Shown: positions 37,424-47,226, counted from the stretch's first letter. The stretch is DNA of 64,000 nucleotides from Bradyrhizobium sp. Ce-3 (GCF_022835695.1 NZ_BQUV01000006.1:62001-126000), one strand, 5' to 3'. Numbers and translations are program-made. The notes: a model not told the origin generated them from the letters alone.

Positions 37424-38155
37424 CTAGATCGCGCTCTCGCCTTCGTGCTGGAAGCCGAGATAGCTCGCGGCGACGCCCTTGTTGGCGGCGATCTCCTTCG
37501 CGGTGCCCGACAGCACGAATTCGCCGAGCTCCATCACATAGGCGCGATCGGCGATCTGCAGTGCGGCCTGGGCGTTCTGCTCGACCAGCAGCACCGAGAC
37601 GCCGGCGGCGCGGAGCTCGCCGACGATGCGGAAGATGTCGGCGACGATGATCGGGGCGAGGCCGAGGCTCGGCTCGTCCAGCATCAGGAGTTTCGGCGCG
37701 CCCATCAGCGCGCGGCCCATCGCCAGCATCTGCTGCTCGCCGCCGGACAGCGTGCCGGCGAGTTGCTTGCGGCGTTCCTTGAGCCGCGGAAACAGCGTGT
37801 AGACCCGCTCCAGCGAGGTCGCCGCGACCGCCTTGGCGATCCGGAAGGCGCCGAGCTCGAGATTATCCTCGACATTCATGGTGCCGAACAATTCGCGATG
37901 CTCGGGCACCAGGCTGAGGCCGGTGGCGACGCGGTCCTCGATATCTGATGGTGCCATGTCGGTGCCGGCAAAGGTGGTGCGGCCCTTCAGCGGCAGCACG
38001 CCCATGATGGCGTTCAGAAGTGTGGTCTTGCCGGCGCCGTTGGCGCCGATGATGGTGACGATCTCGTTCTCTCCAACGTCGAGCGAGACGCCGCGCACGG
38101 CCTCGACCTTGCCGTAGGAGATGTGTACGTCGGTCACCGTCAGCAGTGCACTCAT
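37424..38155 (-). CDS. ABC transporter ATPase, LivF type (Cou system)
   Basis: 243 residues from the ATG at 38155, which overlaps the previous TGA by 4 bp. Walker A 'IGANGAGKTT', signature 'LSGGEQQM', Walker B 'LLMLDEPSLGLAP', H-loop 'VLLVEQNA'. It is one of two ATPases in the aromatic-acid ABC transporter fed by CouP. Last gene of the leftward operon. Confidence 0.93.
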   Translation of the reverse strand: MSALLTVTDVHISYGKVEAVRGVSLDVGENEIVTIIGANGAGKTTLLNAIMGVLPLKGRTTFAGTDMAPSDIEDRVATGLSLVPEHRELFGTMNVEDNLELGAFRIAKAVAATSLERVYTLFPRLKERRKQLAGTLSGGEQQMLAMGRALMGAPKLLMLDEPSLGLAPIIVADIFRIVGELRAAGVSVLLVEQNAQAALQIADRAYVMELGEFVLSGTAKEIAANKGVAASYLGFQHEGESAI

Positions 38156-39921
38156 GCGGCGGCTCCGAGATAGGCCTTGATCACGTCGGGATTGCGCTTG
38201 ATCGCGGCCGGCGTACCCTCGGCGATCTTGGTGCCGAAATCGAGCACCACGATGCGGTCGGCAAGGTCCATCACGAACCCCATGTCGTGCTCGACCAGCA
38301 GCACCGACATGCCGCCGTCGCGCAATTGCCGCAGCAGCGCGGCGAGCCGCTGCTTCTCCATGTGGCGCAGGCCGGCGGCCGGCTCGTCGAGCAGCAGCAG
38401 CATCGGATCGACGCACAGCGCGCGCGCGATCTCGACGATGCGCTGCTGGCCGAGCGACAGCGAGCCCGCGAGCTGGTCGATCTGGTCGGACAGGCCGACG
38501 CGCGCGATCTGCCGGGCGGCTTCCGCCAGCAGCTTCGCCTCGTCGGCGCGGTCGAGCCGCAGCATGCTGGAGATCGCCCCGGAATTGCCGCGCAGATGCG
38601 CGCCGATTGCGACGTTCTCCAGCACCGTCATGTCGGGCACCAGCTTGACGTGCTGGAAGGTCCGGCTGACGCCGAGCTTGACCACCTCCTGGGGCGGCGC
38701 ATTCGCAACTTCCTTGCCGTGGACGGCGATCTTGCCGCTGGTCGCGGCCAGGACGCCGGTGATCAGGTTGAAGGTCGTGCTCTTGCCGGCGCCGTTGGGG
38801 CCGATCAGCGCGACGATCTCGCGGGCGTTGACGTCGAACGAGACGTCGTTCACCGCGAGCACGCCGCCGAACTGTTTTCGCGCTTTCTCGACGTGCAGCA
38901 GCACCGGCGACGTTCCGGGTGCGCGCTCGCGGTGCTCCAGCTTCACCGATGTATCCGGCGGCTTGCGGGCAGGCTTGAATGGCAGCCACGACATCAGCCA
39001 GGGCCAGACGCCTTGCGGCGCGAGCTGCAGCAGCAGCACCAGCATGATGCCGAACACGATGGTCTCAAGCTGGCTCTGGCCGCCGAAAATGTAGGGCAGA
39101 TAGCTCTGCAGCACCTCTTTCAGGATCACGACGATGCCGGCACCGAGCACGCCGCCCCAGACGTAACCGGCGCCGCCGACCACGGCGATGAACAGATATT
39201 CGATGCCGGCCTGCGCGCCGAACGGTGTCGGGTTGGCGGCGCGCTGGAAATGTGCGTAGAGCCAGCCGGACAGGCCGGCCAGCACCGCGGCATAGATGAA
39301 CACCAGGAGCTTGGCACGCGGCGTCTGCACGCCGAAGGCTTCGGCCGCGATATGGCCGCGGCGCAGCGCGCGGATCGCGCGCCCGGTGCGGGAATCCAGC
39401 AGGTTCATGGTGAGTAGCGCCGAAATCAGCACCGCGACCCAGATCGCGTAGTAGATCGTGTCCGGGCTCAGCATCCTGAACGAGCCGATCGAGAGCGGCG
39501 GAATGCCCGAAATGCCGTCGTTGCGGCCGAGGAATTCGAGCTTGCTGAACAAATAGAACAGCCCGATGCCCCAGGCGATGGTGCCGAGCGGCAGATAGTG
39601 GCCGGACAGCCGCACCGTGACGAGGCCGAGCAGCACCGCCGCAATGCCGCTGACCAAAAGCGAAGCCGGCAGCGTCAGCCACGGCGAGACGCCGTAGGCG
39701 GTGGTCAGCACCGCGGTCGTGTAGGCGCCGAAGCCGCAGAACGCAGCCTGGCCGAACGAGGTGAGGCCGCCGACGCCGGTGAGCAGCACGAGCCCCATCG
39801 CGACCAGCGCGGCGAGGCCGATATTGTCGAGCAGCACGATCCAGAACGGCGGGATGCCGGGGACAAGCGGGATCACCGCCATCACGAGCGCGAAGATGAT
39901 GAGAGGAAGCCGCTGCGTCAT
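38152..39921 (-). CDS. Fused ABC permease-ATPase (LivM-LivG type, Cou system)
   Basis: 589 residues from the ATG at 39921. Residues 1-~310 are a LivM permease ('[20 protein letters not shown]', '[19 protein letters not shown]'); after a linker ('[20 protein letters not shown]') residues ~345-589 are a LivG ATPase with 'GPNGAGKST', '[15 protein letters not shown]' and '[11 protein letters not shown]'. Such fusions occur in alphaproteobacterial aromatic-acid transporters. Six bases separate it from the livH-like gene upstream. Confidence 0.9.
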   Translation of the reverse strand: MTQRLPLIIFALVMAVIPLVPGIPPFWIVLLDNIGLAALVAMGLVLLTGVGGLTSFGQAAFCGFGAYTTAVLTTAYGVSPWLTLPASLLVSGIAAVLLGLVTVRLSGHYLPLGTIAWGIGLFYLFSKLEFLGRNDGISGIPPLSIGSFRMLSPDTIYYAIWVAVLISALLTMNLLDSRTGRAIRALRRGHIAAEAFGVQTPRAKLLVFIYAAVLAGLSGWLYAHFQRAANPTPFGAQAGIEYLFIAVVGGAGYVWGGVLGAGIVVILKEVLQSYLPYIFGGQSQLETIVFGIMLVLLLQLAPQGVWPWLMSWLPFKPARKPPDTSVKLEHRERAPGTSPVLLHVEKARKQFGGVLAVNDVSFDVNAREIVALIGPNGAGKSTTFNLITGVLAATSGKIAVHGKEVANAPPQEVVKLGVSRTFQHVKLVPDMTVLENVAIGAHLRGNSGAISSMLRLDRADEAKLLAEAARQIARVGLSDQIDQLAGSLSLGQQRIVEIARALCVDPMLLLLDEPAAGLRHMEKQRLAALLRQLRDGGMSVLLVEHDMGFVMDLADRIVVLDFGTKIAEGTPAAIKRNPDVIKAYLGAAA

Positions 39922-39926
39922 CGCGC

Positions 39927-40967
39927 TCAATCCTTCTCTTCTTCGACCTGCGGCGCTGCGAGCGAGCGCAGCACCAGGACGGGAAGGATCAGCGTGAACA
40001 CGATGACTTCCTTGAAATTGCTGGCGTAGAACGACGAGAAGGCCTCGACGATGCCGACCACGATGGCCGCGACCGCGGTGAGGGGATAGCTGACCAGGCC
40101 GCCGATGATGGCGGCGATGAAGCCCTTCAGGCCGATCAGGAAGCCGGTGTCGTAGTAGAGCGTGGTGATCGGTACGATCAGGATGCCGGAAATGGCGCCG
40201 ATCACGGAGGCGAGCAGGAACGCGATCTGGCCCGACAGCGTGGTGCGGATGCCGACCAGGCGGGCGCCGAGGCGGTTGACCGCGGTGGCACGCAGCGCCT
40301 TGCCGGTCTTGGTGTAACCGAAGAACAGCCATAGCGCGACGATGAAGCCGACCGTCAGGCCGTAGACGGCAAGGCTCTGGCCGGTGAAGCGCAGCGGACC
40401 GGCGGTGACCGCGGCACCCGACAGCGCCGGGCCGCGCAGGCCCTCGGCGCCGAAGAACACCAGGCCGAGGCCCTGCAGCGCCAGATGGCAGCCGACCGAG
40501 GCGATCAGCAGCACCAGCACGGAGGTGTGCGCAATCGGCTGGAACGCGATGCGATAGAGGAACAGCCCGATCGCTGCCACGATCAGAAGTGCGAGCGCGA
40601 TGTTGACGGCGATCGGCGTATGAGGACCAACCAGCGCATAGACGAGGCCGAGCAGCGCGAAGGGAAAGACGATGTTGAGCGCGACCGAGCGCATCACCAG
40701 CTTGGCATGCAGCGCCTTGCGCGCGAAGAACAGGTCAAGCGCGAAAGCGACGAGGCCCATCGCGACCGCGAGGCGCACCGTGCCGGGCACCTGCCCGGTC
40801 GCCAGCATGGCGTAGCTCAGCGCGCCGTAGGTGACGAATTCGCCCTGCGGGATCAGGATCACCCGCGTGACCGCGAACACCAGCACCAGGGCCAGCCCGA
40901 GCAGTGCGTAGATTGCGCCATTGGTGATGCCGTCCTGCAGTAGGAACAGCATGATCGTTGTGTTCAA
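39927..40967 (-). CDS. ABC transporter permease, LivH type (Cou system)
   Basis: 346 residues, eight to nine hydrophobic segments. '[38 protein letters not shown]' at the N terminus is diagnostic for LivH, with '[11 protein letters not shown]' and '[12 protein letters not shown]' loops. It heads the leftward operon livH-livMG-livF, divergent from couR. It is ~50 residues longer than the usual LivH. Confidence 0.9.
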   Translation of the reverse strand: MNTTIMLFLLQDGITNGAIYALLGLALVLVFAVTRVILIPQGEFVTYGALSYAMLATGQVPGTVRLAVAMGLVAFALDLFFARKALHAKLVMRSVALNIVFPFALLGLVYALVGPHTPIAVNIALALLIVAAIGLFLYRIAFQPIAHTSVLVLLIASVGCHLALQGLGLVFFGAEGLRGPALSGAAVTAGPLRFTGQSLAVYGLTVGFIVALWLFFGYTKTGKALRATAVNRLGARLVGIRTTLSGQIAFLLASVIGAISGILIVPITTLYYDTGFLIGLKGFIAAIIGGLVSYPLTAVAAIVVGIVEAFSSFYASNFKEVIVFTLILPVLVLRSLAAPQVEEEKD

Positions 40968-41054
40968 GGCCGAGCGCTCCCCCTCAAGCGTCGGACCGCC
41001 GCGGCCGGCTGTGCCGGCCGGGTCGGCCGATATCGGCTGTTGATAGCCGCCGAT

Positions 41055-41077
41055 ATTTGATATAGTGCATAACGATT
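41055..41077. promoter_or_regulatory. Probable CouR operator between livH and couR
   Basis: ATAACGATT (41069-41077) with a degenerate partner arm ATTTGATAT (41055-41063) across a 5-bp spacer. It matches the couA upstream site (31454), placing the transporter and the regulator gene under the same control. Confidence 0.5.
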
Positions 41078-41146
41078 ATTAGATATAATCTCAAGGTCCC
41101 CGAGCGTCCCGCGGGGTTTTTGTACCGGGATTGCGAGCCTGGAGCG

Positions 41147-41665
41147 ATGACTGTTTCCAAGACCGCCTCCGATGCCGTCCGGTCGCCGCGAGCCCTGCGC
41201 AGGGAACCGGTCGATCCTGCCGGGGACGACAGCATGCTGCAACTGGGCGAACTGTCCGGGTTGCTCGGCTATTCGCTGAAGCGTGCCCAGCTCAAGGTGT
41301 TCGAGGACTTCCTGCGCTGCGTCGCGCCGCTGCAGCTGACGCCGGCGCAGTTTTCGGTGCTGCTGCTGCTCGACAAGAACCCGGGCCGCAACCAGACCGA
41401 GATCGCCAATACGCTCGGCATCCTCAGGCCGAATTTCGTCGCCATGCTCGACGCGCTGGAGAGCCGCGACCTTTGCGCGCGGATGCGCTCCACCAACGAC
41501 CGCCGCTCCCACATCCTGGTCCTGACCGACAGGGGGCGCGCCGTGCTGGCGCGCGCCAAGAAACTGGTCGCCAACAAGCACGAGGCGCGGCTGATCGAGG
41601 TGCTCGGCCCGGCCAACCACGCCGCGCTGCTGGAAATGCTGGCGAAGCTCGCGCAGGAGTTTTGA
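41147..41665 (+). CDS. couR: MarR-family regulator (CouR-like)
   Basis: 172 residues from the ATG at 41147 with GGAGCG just before it. MarR fold: 'LGYSLKRAQLKVFEDFLRCVAPLQLTPAQFSVLLLLDKNPGRNQTEIANTLGI' (HTH) and wing 'MRSTNDRRSHILVLTDRGRAVL'. In R. palustris CouR represses cou genes and is released by p-coumaroyl-CoA. Position at the end of the cluster and shared upstream motifs support the same role here. Confidence 0.85.
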   Translation: MTVSKTASDAVRSPRALRREPVDPAGDDSMLQLGELSGLLGYSLKRAQLKVFEDFLRCVAPLQLTPAQFSVLLLLDKNPGRNQTEIANTLGILRPNFVAMLDALESRDLCARMRSTNDRRSHILVLTDRGRAVLARAKKLVANKHEARLIEVLGPANHAALLEMLAKLAQEF

Positions 41666-41670
41666 CTTTT

Positions 41671-41735
41671 CGTCATTCCGGGCTCGTCGCTTCGCGCCGC
41701 CCTCAGGTGCGCAACTGCGCACCGGGGAATGACGG
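41671..41735. repeat. Short 'CGTCATTCCGGG' element
   Basis: CGTCATTCCGGG and CCGGGGAATGACG ends with GGTGCGCAACTGCGCACC as an inner hairpin. It sits between convergent couR and the glycerate kinase gene. Confidence 0.65.
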
Positions 41736-41740
41736 GTCGA

Positions 41741-43024
41741 TCAATCCACCAAAATCACCCTGACATCGTTGACATTGGTCAACGTCGGCCCGGTCAGCAG
41801 CAAATCCCCGGTCTGCGCGAAGAAGCCGGTGGCATCGTTGTTCTCGAGATAGGCCCTCGGATCGAGGCCGAGCGACTTCATCTTCGCGAAGGTCGCCTGA
41901 TCGATCACCGCCCCGGCCGGGTCGGTGGCGCTGCCGGCGCCGCCATCAGCGCCGTCCGTGTCGGCGGCCAGCGCCGAAATGTCGGGCGTGTCCTTGAGCT
42001 GGTCGGCCAGCGCCAGCGCGTATTCCTGGTTGGGGCCGCCGCGGCCGTTGCCGCGCACCGTCACCGTGAGCTCGCCGCCGGAGACGATCGCGACGCGCTT
42101 GCCCTCGGCGCGCGCCTTCAGCGCAAGCTGCGCGTGCGCGGCCGCGACGTCGCGGGCCTCGCCTTCGAGATCGGCGCCGAGCGCGATGGTCTCGTAGCCG
42201 GCGTCCTGCGCGACCTTCACCGCGGCGTCGATCGAGGCTTTCGGCTTCGCCAGCAGCTCGAACGTCGCCCGCGCAAAGGCCGGATCGCCGGGCTTGCAGC
42301 TCTCGTTGCTGGGATCGTCGAGCGCGCGGCGGACCGCATCGTCGACCGAAAGATTGTATTTGGCGACCAGCGCACGGGCATCGGCCAGCGTGGTCGGATC
42401 CGGCACCGTCGGCCCCGAGGCGATCGCGGAGGGATCGTCGTGCGGCACGTCCGAGATCGCCAGGGTCACGATCTCGGCGGCGTGCTGGCCGGCACGCGCC
42501 AGCCGTCCGCCCTTGATCCGCGACAGATGCTTGCGGACGATGTTCATCTCGCCGATCGGCGCGCCGGAGCGCAGCAGCGCGCGGTTGACCTGCTGCTTCT
42601 GGGCAAAGCTCACGCCCTCGACCGGCGCGATCCAGTTCGCCGAGCCGCCGCCGGTCAGGAGCACCAGCAGCAGATCGCCGGGCGTGGCTTCTGCCGCGAG
42701 CTGCAGCGTATCGTCGGCCGCGCGCAGGCCGGCTTCGTCGGGCACCGGGTGGCCGGCCTCGACCACCCTGATGCGGCGGGTCGGCACGCCATGGCCGTGG
42801 CGGGTGGTGGCGATGCCGACCAGCCGTGACGGCTCAAGGCCGAGCGTGTCGAGATAGTGCCGCTCCGCCGCAGCCGCCATCGCGCCGGCGCCCTTGCCGG
42901 CGGCGAGGCAGATCACGCGGCCCTTCGGTGCCGGCCGCAGCCGCGACGCCAGCACCACATCGGGATGCGCAGCCGCGACCGCGGCATCGAAGATCGAACG
43001 CAGGAAGGGACGACGGTCGGTCAT
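41741..43024 (-). CDS. Glycerate 2-kinase (MOFRL family)
   Basis: 427 residues. 'AAGKGAGAMAAAAERHYL' near the N terminus, 'LLTGGGSANWIAPVEGVSF', 'RKHLSRIKGGRLA', 'SDVPHDDPSAIASGPTVPDPTT' and the C-terminal 'SGGELTVTVRGNGRGGPNQEYALALA' are family signatures. It phosphorylates D-glycerate to 2-phosphoglycerate. It begins 21 bp after the stop of the last binding-protein gene and is probably read through from it, although its link to dicarboxylate uptake is not obvious. Confidence 0.92.
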   Translation of the reverse strand: MTDRRPFLRSIFDAAVAAAHPDVVLASRLRPAPKGRVICLAAGKGAGAMAAAAERHYLDTLGLEPSRLVGIATTRHGHGVPTRRIRVVEAGHPVPDEAGLRAADDTLQLAAEATPGDLLLVLLTGGGSANWIAPVEGVSFAQKQQVNRALLRSGAPIGEMNIVRKHLSRIKGGRLARAGQHAAEIVTLAISDVPHDDPSAIASGPTVPDPTTLADARALVAKYNLSVDDAVRRALDDPSNESCKPGDPAFARATFELLAKPKASIDAAVKVAQDAGYETIALGADLEGEARDVAAAHAQLALKARAEGKRVAIVSGGELTVTVRGNGRGGPNQEYALALADQLKDTPDISALAADTDGADGGAGSATDPAGAVIDQATFAKMKSLGLDPRAYLENNDATGFFAQTGDLLLTGPTLTNVNDVRVILVD

Positions 43025-43045
43025 GGCTGTGCTTTCGTTACGCGG

Positions 43046-44278
43046 TCAATTGCCGCCGACTTCGCCGCTGATGACGTCGCCGAACAATTGCCAGCGCTCG
43101 CCCTTGAACTGCATCAGCTGCAACTGCTCGATCGGCTGGAAGTCGGCGGGCCCCGTGGTCAGCGTCACGCCGGGCAGCAAGCCGCCCTGCGCGAACTGCT
43201 GCAGGCTCGCCGCCTGCTTCATCACATTGGCGCGGGTCAGATCGTCGCCGCAGCGGCGCAGCACCTCGACCATGGTGGTCGCCATGTTGTAGCCGGTCAT
43301 CGCCGAGGCATCGACGCGGTTGGTGTCGGGCATGTATTTGGCGAGCAGCTCGTCGAACGCCTTCATGCCGGCGTCGTCCTTCCACTGCGGATCGCTGGCG
43401 TCCTTGGCGTAAGCCGCCGAGATCACGCCCTGCGCATTGTCGAGGCCCGCGGGGCGCATCACCGTCGCGGTGGAGGCCGATACGTTGGAGACGATCGTCA
43501 CCGGCTTCCAGTTCATCTCGCCGAGCTTCTTGATCGCCTGGGCGCCGAATTTCGGCGTGGTGAAGAAGATGATGACGTCGGGGTTGGAGGATTTCAGCCG
43601 CACCACATGGGAATCGATGGTGGGCTCGGCGACCTCATAGCTCTCCTTGGCGGCAATCCGCGCCGGGTCGCTGGCGAAGCCGTCTTCCAGGCCCTTCAGA
43701 TAGTCCTTGCCCATGTCGTCGTTCTGGTAGAGCACCGCGACCTTGGCGGCGGGCTTCTCCTTGAGCAGATATTTTGCGTAGATCCGCGACTCGCTCTGGT
43801 AGCTCGGCAGCCAGCCCATGGTCCACGGGAACGCTTTCGGATCGTTCCACTTGGTGGCGCCGGTGGCGACGAACAGCTGCGGCACCTTCTTGGCGTTGAG
43901 GTATTTCTGGATCGCGGTGTTGGAGGCGGTGCCGAGCGTGCCGAACAGGAACAGCACCTCGTCGCTCTCGACCAGCTTGCGGGCCTGCTCGACCGCCTTC
44001 GGCGGCGAATAGGCGTCGTCGTAGGAGATGAAGTTGATCTTGCGGCCATTGATGCCGCCGTCGTCGTTGACCTTCTTGAACACCGCGGCCATCGTCTTGC
44101 CGACCACGCCATAGGCCGACGCCGGGCCGCTATAGGGCACGATGTTGCCGATCTTGATTTCGGTGTCGCTCGCACCGGTGTCGTATTTCTTCTGCGCCCA
44201 TGCGGCATGGCCGGTCGCGGTGGCGACGGCGAGGCCGAGCAGGGCGGTTGCGACACGGTGACGGATCGGCATCGGCAT
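43046..44278 (-). CDS. ABC periplasmic binding protein, array copy 1
   Basis: 410 residues; AAGGAGA upstream of the ATG at 44278 (a second ATG is 6 bp on). Signal peptide to 'HAAWAQ', then 'KKYDTGASDTEIKIGNIVPY', shared nearly word for word by all five copies. Liv-type type-I binding fold: 'FVATGATKWNDPKAFPWTMGW', 'VLYQNDDMGKDYLKGL'. Ligand unknown; the neighbouring pim operon suggests dicarboxylates or fatty acids. Last in the array and the most distant from its permease genes. Confidence 0.9.
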   Translation of the reverse strand: MPMPIRHRVATALLGLAVATATGHAAWAQKKYDTGASDTEIKIGNIVPYSGPASAYGVVGKTMAAVFKKVNDDGGINGRKINFISYDDAYSPPKAVEQARKLVESDEVLFLFGTLGTASNTAIQKYLNAKKVPQLFVATGATKWNDPKAFPWTMGWLPSYQSESRIYAKYLLKEKPAAKVAVLYQNDDMGKDYLKGLEDGFASDPARIAAKESYEVAEPTIDSHVVRLKSSNPDVIIFFTTPKFGAQAIKKLGEMNWKPVTIVSNVSASTATVMRPAGLDNAQGVISAAYAKDASDPQWKDDAGMKAFDELLAKYMPDTNRVDASAMTGYNMATTMVEVLRRCGDDLTRANVMKQAASLQQFAQGGLLPGVTLTTGPADFQPIEQLQLMQFKGERWQLFGDVISGEVGGN

Positions 44279-44420
44279 TTCCCGAAATCTCCTTGTTGTT
44301 GCCGGCGCACTGGGGCGTCGGGTTCTTTGTCGGGGTCTTGCCGGTTTACCTAGCGCATTGCCGGCCAAAGTGTAAGCGACATCGCTCTCCGAGGGCGATG
44401 AGCGGATGACAGGGCTCATG

Positions 44421-44453
44421 AAAAAGCCCCCTGCGACCGTATCGCGCAGGGGG
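44421..44453 (-). terminator. Rho-independent terminator after array copy 2
   Basis: On the minus strand CCCCCTGCG and CGCAGGGGG pair across a short loop and are followed by CTTTTT. Confidence 0.8.
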
Positions 44454-44481
44454 CCATTGTCAGCCGGATATCTGCCGGAAA

Positions 44482-45708
44482 TCAGCCGCCGACGTCGGCG
44501 CTGATGACGTCGCCGAACAGTTCCCACTTCTCGCCCTTGAACTTCATCAGCTGCAACTGGCTGATCGGGGCGAAATCGTTCGCGGCGGTATTGATCTTGA
44601 TGCCGGGCAGCAGCACCTCGGTGCGGAAGTCCTGCAGGCTCGCCGCCTGCTTCATGATGTTCTCGCGGGTCAGGTTGTCGCCGCACTGCTTGAGCACCTG
44701 AACCAGCGTCTGCGCCACGCCGAAGCCGACCACGGTGCCGCCGTCGAGCTTGTCGCCCTCGGGGAAGTCCTTGGCCATGAAAGCGTAGAATTCCTTCATG
44801 CCGGGATCATTGTCCCATTGCTTGTCGGAGGCGTCCTTCAGATAGGCGGCGGAGATGATGTCCTGCGCGTTCTCGAAGCCGGCCGGCTTGATCACGCTGC
44901 CGACCGAGGCCGACACGTTGTTGAGGAAGTGGGTCGGCTTCCAGCCGATCTCGGCGACCTTCTTGATCGCCTGCGCCGCGAACTTCGGCGTCGCGATGTC
45001 GATGAAGACGTCGGCGTTGCTGGCCTTCAGCTTGACGATGTTGCTGTCGATGGTCGGCTGCGACGTCTCGAAGCTCTCCTCCGCGACGATCATGCTGGCG
45101 GCCTTCTGGCCGAGGCCGTCCTTCAGACCCTTCAGATAATCCTTGCCGTAATCGTCGTTCTGGTAGAGCACCGCGATCTTGGCGTTCGGCATGTTCTTCA
45201 GGATGTACTTGGCGTAGATCTGGGTCTCGCTCTGGTAGTTGGGCTGCCAGCCCATGGTCCAGGGAAAGTCCTTCGGATCGTTCCACTTGGTGGCGCCGGT
45301 GGCGACGAACAGCTGCGGCACCTTCTTGGAGTTCATGTATTTCTGGATCGCCGAGTTCGACGGCGTGCCGAGCGAGTTGAAGATCAGCAGCACCTCGTCG
45401 CTTTCGACCAGCTTGCGGGCCTGTTCCACGGCCTTTGGCGGCGAGTAGGCGTCGTCATAGGAGATGAAGTTGATCTTGCGGCCGTTGATGCCGCCGGCGT
45501 CGTTGATCTTCTTGAAATAGGCGGCCTCGGTGCGGCCGATGATGCCATAGGCGGAGGCGGGTCCGCTGTAGGGCATGATGTTGCCGATCTTGATCTCGGT
45601 GTCGCCGGCGCCGGTGTCGTATTTCTTCTGGGCAAGCGCGGCGCTGCCGGATGTCGCGACGAGCGCGAGCGCGGCCCCGAGGACCGCAAGTCTTGTGGTA
45701 GCGGACAT
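44482..45708 (-). CDS. ABC periplasmic binding protein, array copy 2
   Basis: 408 residues, signal peptide ending 'AALAQ', mature start 'KKYDTGAGDTEIKIGNIMPY'. 'ARKLVESDEVLLIFNSLGTPSNSAIQKYMNSKKVPQ'-type segments place it in the Liv family. It is very like copy 3 in both sequence and upstream leader, which indicates recent duplication. Own terminator downstream. Confidence 0.92.
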   Translation of the reverse strand: MSATTRLAVLGAALALVATSGSAALAQKKYDTGAGDTEIKIGNIMPYSGPASAYGIIGRTEAAYFKKINDAGGINGRKINFISYDDAYSPPKAVEQARKLVESDEVLLIFNSLGTPSNSAIQKYMNSKKVPQLFVATGATKWNDPKDFPWTMGWQPNYQSETQIYAKYILKNMPNAKIAVLYQNDDYGKDYLKGLKDGLGQKAASMIVAEESFETSQPTIDSNIVKLKASNADVFIDIATPKFAAQAIKKVAEIGWKPTHFLNNVSASVGSVIKPAGFENAQDIISAAYLKDASDKQWDNDPGMKEFYAFMAKDFPEGDKLDGGTVVGFGVAQTLVQVLKQCGDNLTRENIMKQAASLQDFRTEVLLPGIKINTAANDFAPISQLQLMKFKGEKWELFGDVISADVGG

Positions 45709-45738
45709 TGATGTCTCTCTCCCTGTTGTCAGACGAAT

Positions 45739-45796
45739 GTGTCGCGGCCCCCTGTTTCGGGAGCTCTGTTGTTATGCGATGAAAATACCATCTTAG
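45739..45796 (-). repeat. Duplicated leader segment upstream of array copy 2
   Basis: GTGTCGCGGCCCCCTGTTTC begins a ~55-bp block that is repeated with few changes at 47123-47178 before copy 3. Both end in an AT-rich patch (AAAATACCATCTTA; AAACTATCATTTTA), so the duplicated unit may include a promoter. Confidence 0.6.
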
Positions 45797-45813
45797 GCGG
45801 GCCGTCTCAACGG

Positions 45814-45840
45814 AAAGCCCCTGCGACAACGCCGCAGGGG
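45814..45840 (-). terminator. Terminator-like hairpin after array copy 3
   Basis: CCCCTGCG/CGCAGGGG arms with a short tail GCTTTCC on the minus strand; weaker than that after copy 2. Confidence 0.6.
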
Positions 45841-45867
45841 CCGCGTATTTTAGTCGACAATTCCGGG

Positions 45868-47094
45868 TCAGCCGCCGACGTCGCCGCTCAAAATTTCACC
45901 AAAGCGATCCCAGGTCTCGCCCTTGAAGCGCATCAGTTGCAGTTGCGAAAGCGGCGCGAAGTCGGTCGCCGAGGTGTTGACCTTGACGCCCGGCAACAAT
46001 CCGCCGGGCTCGTAATCGCGAATGCTGGCCGCCTGCTTCATGATGTTCTCGCGCGTCAGATTGTCGCCGCATGCCTTGAGCACGTGCACCAGGCCCTGCG
46101 AGACGATGTAGGCGTACATCACGGAGGCATCGGCGCGGTTCGCGTCGGGATAGTACTTATCGAGGAATTCGTTCCAGGCGATCATTGCCTTGTCGGTCTT
46201 CCACTGCGGATCGGTCGGATCCTTCAGATATTGCGACGAGATGATGTCCTGCGCGGCCGCAAAGCCGGCCGGCTTGATCACGCTGCCGATCGAGGACGAG
46301 ACGTTGTTGAGGAAGTGCAGCGGATGCCAGTCGAGCTCGGCGTTCTTCTTGATCGCCTGCGCCGCGAATTTCGGCGTCGTGATGTTGAAGAACACGTCGG
46401 CGCCGGAGGCCTTGAGCCTGACGATATGGGAATCGATGGTCGGCTCCGTCACCTCGTAACTGTCCTCGGCGACGATCATCGATGCGGCCTTGCTGCCGAG
46501 CCCGTCCTTGAATCCCTTCAGATAGTCCTTGCCGTAATCATCGTTCTGGTAGAGCACCGCGATCTTGGCGTCCGGCTTGTTCTTCAGGATGTACTTCGCA
46601 TAGATGATCGACTCGCTCTGGTAGTTGGGCTGCCAGCCCATCGTCCAGGGGAATTCCCGCGGGTCGTTCCACTTGGTGGCGCCGGTGGCGACGAACAGCT
46701 GCGGCACCTTCTTCTGGTTCATGTATTTCTGGATCGCCGAGTTCGGCGGCGTGCCGAGCGAATTGAAGATCATCAGCACCTCGTCGCTCTCGACCAGCTT
46801 GCGCGCCTGCTCGACGGTCTTCGGCGGCGTGTAGGCGTCGTCGTAGCTGATGAAGGTGACCTTGCGGCCGTTGATGCCGCCCTCGGCGTTGATCTTGCGG
46901 AAATACGCCTCCTCGGTCTTGCCGATCACGCCATAGGCGGAGGCGGCTCCGCTGTAGGGCATGATGTTGCCGATCTTGATTTCGGTGTCGCTGGCGCCGG
47001 TATCGTATTTCTTCTGGGCAAGCGCCGCGCTGCCGGATGCGGAGACGAGCGCGAACGCAACGGCAAATGCCGCCAGATGTCGTATTGCAGACAT
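45868..47094 (-). CDS. ABC periplasmic binding protein, array copy 3
   Basis: 408 residues, signal peptide ending 'AALAQ', mature 'KKYDTGASDTEIKIGNIMPY'. 'VLYQNDDYGKDYLKGFKDGLGSKAASMIVAEDSYE' is shared with copy 2 almost exactly. Probably shares the downstream permeases 46-51 with the other copies while differing in ligand preference. Confidence 0.92.
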   Translation of the reverse strand: MSAIRHLAAFAVAFALVSASGSAALAQKKYDTGASDTEIKIGNIMPYSGAASAYGVIGKTEEAYFRKINAEGGINGRKVTFISYDDAYTPPKTVEQARKLVESDEVLMIFNSLGTPPNSAIQKYMNQKKVPQLFVATGATKWNDPREFPWTMGWQPNYQSESIIYAKYILKNKPDAKIAVLYQNDDYGKDYLKGFKDGLGSKAASMIVAEDSYEVTEPTIDSHIVRLKASGADVFFNITTPKFAAQAIKKNAELDWHPLHFLNNVSSSIGSVIKPAGFAAAQDIISSQYLKDPTDPQWKTDKAMIAWNEFLDKYYPDANRADASVMYAYIVSQGLVHVLKACGDNLTRENIMKQAASIRDYEPGGLLPGVKVNTSATDFAPLSQLQLMRFKGETWDRFGEILSGDVGG

Positions 47095-47122
47095 GCGGTT
47101 TCTCTCCCTGATAGCCGATGAT

Positions 47123-47178
47123 GTGTCGCGGCCCCCTGTTTCGAGGGCTCGTTGTTATCGGTGGAAACTATCATTTTA
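47123..47178 (-). repeat. Duplicated leader segment upstream of array copy 3
   Basis: Same block as at 45739: GTGTCGCGGCCCCCTGTTTC followed by a conserved GTTGTTAT and an AT-rich end. Confidence 0.6.
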
Positions 47179-47195
47179 CCTGGGGCGTCTCAACG

Positions 47196-47226
47196 AAAAG
47201 CCCCCGTGGCGTGACCGCGCGGGCTG
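47196..47226 (-). terminator. Weak terminator-like hairpin after array copy 4
   Basis: AGCCCCCG...CGCGGGCT arms with one mismatch, and a CTTTTCG tail on the minus strand. Confidence 0.45.

Noticed and set aside
38156-38989. Upstream extension of the livF-like frame into the fused livMG gene
   Set aside because: It overlaps the ATPase domain of the fusion in another frame; the true livF start is the ATG at 38155 with the usual ATGA overlap.
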